DNA of 8,916 bases from Aeromicrobium sp. (GTDB lineage: Bacteria > Actinomycetota > Actinomycetes > Propionibacteriales > Nocardioidaceae): positions 1 to 8,916 of the forward strand of contig JALRKU010000073.1 in the NCBI GenBank assembly GCA_023254755.1. The letters run 5' to 3'. Both the position numbers and the translations under genes were made by a program. The notes beneath the pieces are model-generated. The model searched no databases. It saw only the letters and a list, made by a program, of their open reading frames with translations, and had not been told where the DNA came from. This document shows, one piece after another, positions 1 through 5,606 of this stretch. The stretch's first letter is position 1. The number at the start of each line of letters is the position of its first letter.

Positions 1-7
1 GGGAATC

Positions 8-1615
8 ATGACGTCCCCCGGTGGCGCGCGCAAGGCGCCTCCTCGACGGGTCGGCCTGCGCGGGAGTCCGACACGGCCTGCCGCGGGCGGAGCACGGGCC
101 GCGCGACGTCCGCCGCCCCGGTGGTCGGCGTCCGGATCGTCCGAGCGGGCGCGCCGCGGCGTGCGGCGTGCCTCGCCGGTGGGCCGCGTGCTGGGCCTGG
201 GCCTGGCCCTGGTCTGCCTCTGTCTCCCCGGCCTGGTCGATCCGCCGCCGGACAGCCCCACCGGTCTCAAGGTCACCGCGCGAGACGCCGTCGTCACCGC
301 GACGTGGACGGGCCACCAGGCCGACTCGTACCGGGTCGAGTACGCCGAGGACCCCGGGTTCGCCGACGCCACGACGGAGATGGTCGACGACACGTCGCTG
401 CGTCTCACGGCACTCACGCCGGGGTCGCGCTACTACGTGCGTGTCAGCACGGTGCGCCCCGACGGCGCGGACAGCAGCCCCAGTCCGTCGGTCGCCTTCG
501 ACACGACCTACCCCAACGACGCCCCGACCGTGAAGGTCAGCAGCAACAGCTCGAAGACCCTGAAGGCGTCGTGGTCCGAGGCGGGCGACGACGCGCGGTA
601 CGAGACTCAGCTGTCGACCACGACGGACTTCACCGACGTGAAGGAGCTGTCGACGGTCAAGACGCGCAAGACGTTCTCCCGGCTGAAGCCGGCGACCCTC
701 TACGCCGTCCGCACCCGCGTGGTCGACGCCGAGGGGGTGGCGCAGAGTCCCTGGTCCGAGCCTGCGATGCTCACCACGGCGGCGTACGAGCCGCTGGGCG
801 TCGGCACCTACAACATCCTGAAGTGGCGCGCGGGCAACTGGTCGGCGCGCCGCACCGCCGTGGCCGAGCTCATCAAGAGCAGCAACGTCGACGTCGTCGG
901 CCTGCAGGAGGCCACGCCGTCCCGGGTCGGCGGCCGCGGGGTGCCGCAGTACCAGGACGTCCTCAGCGCGCTCGGCGGCGACTGGGCGCTCACCCGGTCG
1001 TCGAAGAACGTCTCGGGCGAGACCCGCACGGTCTACGACTCGTCGCAGGTCAAGCTGATCCGCGAGGGCTACCAGCCGCTCTCGGGCAGCGCCCGGTTCC
1101 GTGGCGTCCAGCGCTACGCCACCTACGCCGAGTTCGAGCAACGGTCGACCGGCAAGCGCTTCCTGTTCTTCAACACCCACTTCACCCCGAACGGGGGTGG
1201 GTCAGGCGCCGCGCAGCGTGTGTCGGAGGCGCGGCAGCTCGCCGACGTGGTCCGCTCGGTCAACACCGACGACCTGCCCGTGGTCGTGGTCGGCGACTTC
1301 AACGCCGGCGGCTCCCGCTCGTCGTCCAACCCGGTCTACCGGGCGATCGTCGACGCCGGGCTGATCGACCCGCTGGTGCGCTCGGGCGAGCTCGGCGAGG
1401 CCGAGAAGCGCGTCGACGCCGACCTCGCGACGGTCAACCGGCTGCGCCGCACGCCGCCGCGACGAGCCAGCCCTCGCTTCATCGACCACATCTTCGTGTC
1501 GCGCATGCGGGTCTCGCAGTGGCAGGTCGCGGCCAACCTGGACTCGGCCGGTCGCTTCATCGGCACCATCCCGTCGGACCACCACCTGGTCCGCGCGACG
1601 GTCTACCTGCCCTGA
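8..1615 (+). CDS. Secreted endonuclease/exonuclease/phosphatase protein with two fibronectin type III domains
   Basis: This is probably an exported metal-dependent phosphodiesterase; its substrate (nucleic acid, phospholipid or sugar phosphate) cannot be told from sequence. Counting from the ATG at 8, a hydrophobic signal or anchor segment lies at about residues 61-76. Two fibronectin type III-like repeats follow (about 81-172 and 173-260), both with the typical L.P.T.Y.VR pattern. The EEP catalytic domain spans about 263-535. All its hallmark motifs are visible: N269 in TYNILK, LQE at 299-301, NTHF at 389-392, GDFN at 429-432, D493 in FIDHIF and SDHH at 523-526. It therefore looks catalytically intact. 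The start is uncertain. The 60 residues before the hydrophobic segment are Arg/Pro/Ala-rich, the frame is open to the window edge, and GTG codons at 161 or 179 would give a normal-length signal peptide but lack a clear ribosome binding site. A related EEP gene lies at the other end of the window. Confidence 0.88.
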   Translation: MTSPGGARKAPPRRVGLRGSPTRPAAGGARAARRPPPRWSASGSSERARRGVRRASPVGRVLGLGLALVCLCLPGLVDPPPDSPTGLKVTARDAVVTATWTGHQADSYRVEYAEDPGFADATTEMVDDTSLRLTALTPGSRYYVRVSTVRPDGADSSPSPSVAFDTTYPNDAPTVKVSSNSSKTLKASWSEAGDDARYETQLSTTTDFTDVKELSTVKTRKTFSRLKPATLYAVRTRVVDAEGVAQSPWSEPAMLTTAAYEPLGVGTYNILKWRAGNWSARRTAVAELIKSSNVDVVGLQEATPSRVGGRGVPQYQDVLSALGGDWALTRSSKNVSGETRTVYDSSQVKLIREGYQPLSGSARFRGVQRYATYAEFEQRSTGKRFLFFNTHFTPNGGGSGAAQRVSEARQLADVVRSVNTDDLPVVVVGDFNAGGSRSSSNPVYRAIVDAGLIDPLVRSGELGEAEKRVDADLATVNRLRRTPPRRASPRFIDHIFVSRMRVSQWQVAANLDSAGRFIGTIPSDHHLVRATVYLP

Positions 1616-1625
1616 CCCTCCGTGC

Positions 1626-1643
1626 GACCTGCTTCGGCAGGCC
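1626..1643. terminator. Short C(UUCG)G hairpin in the convergent gap
   Basis: The 28-bp space between two convergent stop codons holds a 5-bp stem CCTGC (1628-1632) and GCAGG (1637-1641) around a TTCG loop. On the + strand RNA this is the very stable C(UUCG)G tetraloop. One further G-C pair (1626/1643) could form across an A-C mismatch. There is no T-tract. Its place between convergent genes suggests a weak terminator or 3'-end stabiliser for the upstream + strand gene. The stem is short, so this is tentative. Confidence 0.45.
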
Positions 1644-3359
1644 TCAGAGGTAGCGGCGCGCCGTCTCGACGAAGCGCTCGACGACCTGGTCCGGCGGGGT
1701 GTCGCCCAGGTAGTAGGTGCGCAGCGACCGCCGGGTCTCGGCCAGCGGATCGTCGCCGAGCAGCCCGTCGAGGGCGGCGTCGAGTCGGTCGACCGTCCCG
1801 GCCTTGCGCGGTGCGTCGAAGACGTAGGCTGCCTGAGCGAGCGGGAACTCCGCGGTGAAGGCATCGCCCGTGGCCGACACCGCCGCCATCGCGAACGGCT
1901 TGGTCGAGATGAGGAAGTCCGACACGACGCTCGAGACGTCGGAGATCATGGCGTGGCACGCGTTGAAGCAGTCGACGACCGACATCTCGGTCTCGGCCGC
2001 CGGGCCGAACACGTGCCGACGACCAGAGACCAGCGCGTCCTGCGTGAGCAGCTCGATGATCCGGTCGCACGCGCGCGAGTTGCCTCCGTGGCGACGGGCG
2101 TACGGGTGCGGGCGGAAGACGACGGTGCAGCCGCGGGCGAGCAGCGCCTCGACGATCAGTGGCCCGGCAGACAGCGAGCTGTAGTCGGAGTCCTCGTAGA
2201 AGCCCGACCACGTGGGGCTGTAGAGCACCGTCGGGCCGTCGATCGCGCTGATCGGACCGGTCGCCTGCTGCACGTGCTCGAGCTGGGGGCGGCCGACGAT
2301 CTCGAACTGCTCGGGCAGGGTCGCCACGCCGTGCTTGGCGAACCGGTCGATGGCGGCCTGTCCGGCGACGAAGTTGCGGTCGTACTGGCGGAAGGTGGGG
2401 CTGACGCTCGCGATCTTGTCGCTGTCGCCGTGGTTCAGCTGCACGTGGGTCAGGCGCGGGAAGCGGATCATGTGCGAGTTGCGCACCGCGGTGTTGGCGT
2501 AGAAGACGGTGCGAAGCGACGGGGTGACGATGGGATCGAGGTCCTCGAGACCAACCCGCAGGATGACGGGCGCGGTGGTCATCTTCGCGACCTCGGTGAA
2601 GTTCGCGATGGTGCGCACGAGCACGAAGTACGGCGCCCCGATGCGATCGAGGTACGGCAACCACATCGACGCCTGGTACGCGGTGCCGACGGGAGCCTGC
2701 CAGTGGAACGCGAAGACCGGGGCGATCTCGGCGAGGATCTTCGGCAGGTTGCGCTCGAAGCGGTTGCGCGCCACGAGGTAGCGCGCCGACTGCAGGGCGA
2801 CCTGGACCGCGAGCAACGTCGCGACCGCGACGACGACGATCGCCGGGGCCTGGGTGACGTCGAGCGCCGCGCAGACCGAGAGCAGGACCATCGCCGAGGT
2901 GGTCGCGAGGAACGCGCGGTTCGCGACCGCGGTCGACGGCAGGACGACCTCCCAGCCAGGGATGTTGGCAGCCTGAGGTGTGGCGTTCTTGACGGGGCGG
3001 CGCACCGCGCCCTCGCCGACGACGAGGGCCATCAGCAGTCCAGCGGCGATGACGGTCGGCCACGACCGACCCGTCGCAGTGTCGACCACGAGCGCGGAGG
3101 CGGTCGTGACGGCCCGGGGGAGCGGGCGGATGCCCATCCGGAGCGGGTCGGCGTCCTTGCCGCGCGCCTCGACCACGAAGTGACCCGCGACGAGCAGCGC
3201 GCACCCGACGACGGCGACGGCGGCGGCCGTCGAGGCCGGCTCGGCGATCGCCAGGGTGAGCACGACGACGCTGATCACGTTCACGACGACGCCGAAGCCA
3301 CCCAGGGCTCGACCGACGTACCTGATCGTGGAGACTCCGGATCGGATCAGACGCGGCAT
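1644..3359 (-). CDS. Membrane-embedded CDP-glycerol glycerophosphotransferase-like protein (TagB/TagF family)
   Basis: This enzyme likely moves glycerol-phosphate (or a similar polyol-phosphate) from a CDP-activated donor onto a teichoic-acid-type polymer at the inner membrane face. With the chosen start it has 571 residues. The first ~195 carry about five hydrophobic segments (roughly 14-39, 42-65, 98-118, 144-166, 170-195). The rest matches the glycerophosphotransferase (GT-B-like) domain: HGDSDK at 310-315, LYSPTW further on, RPHP at 416-419, and DVSSVVSDF at 474-482, the D.SS...DF signature of TagB/TagF enzymes. The start is the ATG at 3359 rather than an upstream in-frame codon at 3398, because GAGGAAGGA (3372-3364 on the minus strand) is well placed as its ribosome binding site. 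It lies 57 bp after the small membrane protein gene, so the two are probably co-transcribed. Classical TagF lacks a multi-pass N-terminus, so the exact acceptor and donor are open. Confidence 0.85.
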   Translation of the reverse strand: MPRLIRSGVSTIRYVGRALGGFGVVVNVISVVVLTLAIAEPASTAAAVAVVGCALLVAGHFVVEARGKDADPLRMGIRPLPRAVTTASALVVDTATGRSWPTVIAAGLLMALVVGEGAVRRPVKNATPQAANIPGWEVVLPSTAVANRAFLATTSAMVLLSVCAALDVTQAPAIVVVAVATLLAVQVALQSARYLVARNRFERNLPKILAEIAPVFAFHWQAPVGTAYQASMWLPYLDRIGAPYFVLVRTIANFTEVAKMTTAPVILRVGLEDLDPIVTPSLRTVFYANTAVRNSHMIRFPRLTHVQLNHGDSDKIASVSPTFRQYDRNFVAGQAAIDRFAKHGVATLPEQFEIVGRPQLEHVQQATGPISAIDGPTVLYSPTWSGFYEDSDYSSLSAGPLIVEALLARGCTVVFRPHPYARRHGGNSRACDRIIELLTQDALVSGRRHVFGPAAETEMSVVDCFNACHAMISDVSSVVSDFLISTKPFAMAAVSATGDAFTAEFPLAQAAYVFDAPRKAGTVDRLDAALDGLLGDDPLAETRRSLRTYYLGDTPPDQVVERFVETARRYL

Positions 3360-3363
3360 GCTT

Positions 3364-3372
3364 TCCTTCCTC
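3364..3372 (-). promoter_or_regulatory. Ribosome binding site that sets the start of the glycerophosphotransferase
   Basis: On the minus strand GAGGAAGGA precedes the ATG at 3359. The GAGG part lies 9 nt and the AGGA part 4 nt from the start codon. No comparable signal precedes the alternative start at 3398, so translation from 3359 is preferred and the predicted protein loses 13 residues. Confidence 0.7.
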
Positions 3373-3416
3373 GGTGAACGGCCCGCGAAAGTTAGCACGC
3401 GGACCTGGGAGAGCCC

Positions 3417-3956
3417 TCAGTCGCAGAACGAGCGGGACTTCTTGGCGATGGCGTCCATCGAGGCGTTGAGCGTGTCGAGGTTGACGACCAGCGCCTTGAT
3501 GAGGTCGACGTCGCCCGAGTCGACCGCCTTCTGCCCCTCGCGAAGGTAGCCGAGCGCCTTGGCGTAGTCGTCGCGCAGACTGAGCGGCGACACCCGCGCC
3601 GCGTCGTCGTAGCGGGAGATGAGTCCGTCGAAGGTGCGGCTCAGGCTCTGGAGGTCGACCGTGTCGGAGTCCTCGTCGCCGGGCTGGGCGAGACCACCGG
3701 AACGGATCTTGCGGAACGCCGGGCAGTACTCGTCGCGATCGGGCGGCTCGCCACTCGGCGTGGACTCGGCGGGCGCGGGCGTCGCCGCCTCGCTGCGGTC
3801 GGGCGTCGCCCCGCTCGACGGCGCGGCAGTCGGCTCGTCGCCGGATCCGCGAGTGGCCACGGTGATCGTCGTGGCGACCACCACCGCGGCGACGAGGACA
3901 CCGACGGCGACGAGCGCCCGCGGCGACGCGAGGAGCCGGTGCCACCAAGCAGGCAC
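3417..3956 (-). CDS. Small single-pass membrane protein with a Ser/Pro/Thr linker and a two-cysteine outer domain
   Basis: I do not recognise this 179-residue protein. A short basic N-terminus with Trp-Trp is followed by one hydrophobic segment (about residues 14-35). A Pro/Ala/Ser/Thr/Glu-rich linker runs to about residue 75, and a ~100-residue, probably helical and highly charged domain follows. That domain begins at C78 (EYCPAF) and ends with C178, the penultimate residue. The two cysteines bracketing the domain suggest a disulfide outside the membrane. The topology is most likely N-in with the C-terminal domain outside, or a signal-anchor. The start is the GTG at 3956: GGAGG (3966-3962, minus strand) sits 5 nt before it, whereas the in-frame GTG at 3962 overlaps that site. 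It is the first gene of a likely two-gene operon with the glycerophosphotransferase, so a partner or scaffold role in surface-polymer assembly is possible but unproven. Confidence 0.75.
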   Translation of the reverse strand: MPAWWHRLLASPRALVAVGVLVAAVVVATTITVATRGSGDEPTAAPSSGATPDRSEAATPAPAESTPSGEPPDRDEYCPAFRKIRSGGLAQPGDEDSDTVDLQSLSRTFDGLISRYDDAARVSPLSLRDDYAKALGYLREGQKAVDSGDVDLIKALVVNLDTLNASMDAIAKKSRSFCD

Positions 3957-3961
3957 GTGCA

Positions 3962-3966
3962 CCTCC
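3962..3966 (-). promoter_or_regulatory. Shine-Dalgarno GGAGG deciding the start of the small membrane protein
   Basis: GGAGG read on the minus strand ends 5 nt before the GTG at 3956. The alternative in-frame GTG at 3962 would overlap it, so 3956 is chosen. Confidence 0.7.
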
Positions 3967-4054
3967 GATGGGTCGTCGTGGGTCGGGTCGGGGCCGACAG
4001 CGGGGGTCGTCGACCCAGGCCGGGAGCCGGGGCCACACTAGCGGTCGGTGCAGG

Positions 4055-4080
4055 GATCCTCCCATGGAGGTGAGAGGATC
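4055..4080 (+). promoter_or_regulatory. Inverted repeat overlapping the ribosome binding site of the pyruvyl transferase
   Basis: GATCCTC (4055-4061) and GAGGATC (4074-4080) form a 7-bp perfect inverted repeat around 12 nt. The second arm contains most of the likely ribosome binding site AGAGG (4073-4077), which is 8 nt before the GTG at 4086. A competing hairpin, CCTCC (4058-4062) with GGAGG (4066-4070), uses the same left arm and would leave AGAGG free. Translational control by alternative pairing is possible but depends on transcription starting upstream of 4055. Confidence 0.4.
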
Positions 4081-4085
4081 GCGGG

Positions 4086-5441
4086 GTGTCCGGCGACAGT
4101 GAAGGATCGAGGGTGGACGACAAGAACGAGGGCAGGCGCGAGCAGATCTGGGTGCGTGCCTGTCAGCTGCCGACGGCGAACATGACCCCGCTCAAGTCGA
4201 TCGGCTTCATCGGCGGAAACCAGGGGAACCTGCTCTACCAGTTCTCGACCCACCGAGCCCTCGTCCGCGACGACGTCGACGTGCGCACCATCTCGTACAA
4301 CAAGTTCGCCAAGGGCCCCGTCGAGCAGCGCGCCGAGATGATCAACGCAGGATGCGATCGACTGGTGCTCCCGCTGTCCAGCTCGTTCCGCCTGCAGAAC
4401 CTGAAGAACCTGAACCTGTGGGCGGACCTGGTCGAGCGCTTGACGGTTCCCGTCACGGTCGTCGGAATCGGCGCCCAGCTCAGCCTCGAGGAGGTGCGCG
4501 CCGGCTCGTTCCGTCCCGGCCGAGTCACCGGGATCAAGGCCTCCGACGCGGAGATCGCGACGCACGAGGCGGCGGCTCGCCGCTTCGTCACCGCCGTCCT
4601 CGACCGCTCCGAGTCGATCGGCGTGCGGGGCGAGATCAGCAAGGGCTACCTGCAGCACCTCGGCTTCCCCGCCGACCGGATCGACGTGATCGGCTGTCCG
4701 TCGCTGTTCATGTGGGGCCCCGACTTCCGGATGCCCGAGCGCCCGGTGTCGCTGTCGCGGCGCAGCAGGCTGTCGCTGTCGTTCGACCACCGCATCGCCT
4801 CCACCGCCGACCTGCTCGACCGCACGATCACCGAGTACGCCAAGTCGCGCGTCTACATGCAGGAGACCATCGGGATCCGGATGACCATCACCGGCGAGGA
4901 GACCCGCGCCGAGTGGCCCGGTGACCCGCGCTTCCCGGTCAAGACCACGCACCGCGCGTACCGCCAGCACCGCCTGGAGTACCTGCCGACGGCATGGTCG
5001 TGGATCCGCCACATGAAGGGCTACGACTTCGCCTACGGCCCCCGTCTGCACGGGACGGTCGCGGCGACGCTGGCCGGGACCCCCGCCCACCTGCTCGTCC
5101 ACGACTCGCGCACGATCGAGGTCGCGCAGCACCATCACCTGCCCCACACGCTGATCGAGGACCTGGGCCCCGACGACACCGCGGCGCGCATCGCGGCGGG
5201 CCAGGACTACAGCGCGTTCAACGCGGCCTACGCGGAGAACTTCGAACGCTTCACGGCGTTCCTGGCGCGCAACTCGCTGCGTTCGGCCTACGAGGCGCCT
5301 GGCGACGCGCTGGCGGCGTTCGACGCCTCGCTCGAGCCTGCCGCCTCGGCCGAGCCGGTGCTGAGCGACAAGACTCCGACGGTGCCGGTCAGGCGCCGGC
5401 TGCGGCTCGCTGCCCAGGCGCTGCGCGGGCAGCTGCGCTGA
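4086..5441 (+). CDS. Polysaccharide pyruvyl transferase family protein
   Basis: Members of this family (CsaB/WcaK type, GT-B-like fold) usually transfer the enolpyruvyl group of phosphoenolpyruvate to a sugar in a cell-wall or capsular polymer, forming a pyruvate ketal. The 451-residue protein has the usual layout: an N-terminal glycine-rich segment IGFIGGNQGN (about 39-48), a middle with VVGIGAQ and a strand-turn V.GCPSLFMWG, and a C-terminal half with the hallmark GPRLHG (residues 318-323, H322). An HDSR at 339-342 stands where the family often has a D.K/R. The C-terminal tail (about 430-451) is rich in Arg and may touch the membrane. The GTG at 4086 is taken as start because AGAGG lies 8 nt upstream. 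The first 32 residues are outside the recognisable domain, so the ATG at 4182 is an alternative. The gene is transcribed divergently from the glycerophosphotransferase pair, suggesting decoration of the same polymer. The acceptor sugar is unknown. Confidence 0.85.
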   Translation: MSGDSEGSRVDDKNEGRREQIWVRACQLPTANMTPLKSIGFIGGNQGNLLYQFSTHRALVRDDVDVRTISYNKFAKGPVEQRAEMINAGCDRLVLPLSSSFRLQNLKNLNLWADLVERLTVPVTVVGIGAQLSLEEVRAGSFRPGRVTGIKASDAEIATHEAAARRFVTAVLDRSESIGVRGEISKGYLQHLGFPADRIDVIGCPSLFMWGPDFRMPERPVSLSRRSRLSLSFDHRIASTADLLDRTITEYAKSRVYMQETIGIRMTITGEETRAEWPGDPRFPVKTTHRAYRQHRLEYLPTAWSWIRHMKGYDFAYGPRLHGTVAATLAGTPAHLLVHDSRTIEVAQHHHLPHTLIEDLGPDDTAARIAAGQDYSAFNAAYAENFERFTAFLARNSLRSAYEAPGDALAAFDASLEPAASAEPVLSDKTPTVPVRRRLRLAAQALRGQLR

Positions 5442-5484
5442 CGTCCGACCTCGTGCGCGGGTGCGATAGCGACACGGTGCCCAT

Positions 5485-5505
5485 CCGCCGGCTCGGAGGC
5501 GGCGG
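5485..5505 (+). terminator. Possible weak terminator hairpin after the pyruvyl transferase
   Basis: CCGCCG (5485-5490) can pair with CGGCGG (5500-5505) around a 9-nt loop, 44 bp after the stop codon. There is no U-tract and such GC-only stems arise by chance, so this is tentative. Confidence 0.3.
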
Positions 5506-5564
5506 GCCCCGGGTCCGACGGTGTGACCTGTGACGTGGCCGGGGAGATCGGCAAAGAAAGCGTG

Positions 5565-5570
5565 TAGCCT
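5565..5570 (+). promoter_or_regulatory. Possible -10 element of the phospholipase-D-like gene
   Basis: TAGCCT fits the actinobacterial TANNNT pattern and sits just after the most A-rich stretch of the 165-bp gap (CAAAGAAAG, 5552-5560). It lies 36 bp before the start codon. I find no matching -35, so this is a weak call. Confidence 0.3.
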
Positions 5571-5590
5571 GTCTCGGACGTCCATCGACC

Positions 5591-5597
5591 AGGGGAA
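5591..5597 (+). promoter_or_regulatory. Ribosome binding site of the phospholipase-D-like gene
   Basis: AGGGGAA lies 9 nt before the ATG at 5607 and supports that start, which also gives a well-formed signal peptide. Confidence 0.7.
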
Positions 5598-5606
5598 CCG
5601 GATTTC

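Larger units (their letters stand above)
3957..4085. promoter_or_regulatory. Divergent intergenic region between the small membrane protein and the pyruvyl transferase
   Basis: This 129-bp gap must hold the start signals for the minus-strand pair and probably for the + strand pyruvyl transferase. A possible minus-strand -10, TAGTGT (4040-4035), fits the loose actinobacterial TANNNT pattern, but I see no convincing -35. The region has a perfect 13-bp palindrome GGGTCG-T-CGACCC at 4004-4016. Further GGGTCG copies lie at 3970, 3980 and 3985, the first two spaced 10 bp apart. These could be operator sites, but short GC-rich words recur easily in such DNA. Confidence 0.5.

Noticed and set aside
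210..235. Possible lipoprotein signal in the left EEP protein because of cysteines in the hydrophobic segment
   Set aside because: The residues before the cysteines (ALV and LVCL) do not fit the lipobox, which needs a small residue directly before Cys.
1953..3377. A 474-codon + strand frame opposite the glycerophosphotransferase
   Set aside because: It is made of Arg/Asp/Gly/Val-rich sequence, antisense to a gene with clear family motifs.
1603..4065. An 820-codon minus-strand frame over the transferase and small membrane protein
   Set aside because: It is Arg/Pro-rich shadow sequence in a different frame from the two real minus-strand genes and has no domain features.
5522..5534. Tandem TGTGAC copies upstream of the phospholipase-D-like gene, resembling CRP half-sites
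   Set aside because: They are in direct, not inverted, order and about 7 bp apart, and do not form the TGTGA-N6-TCACA site.
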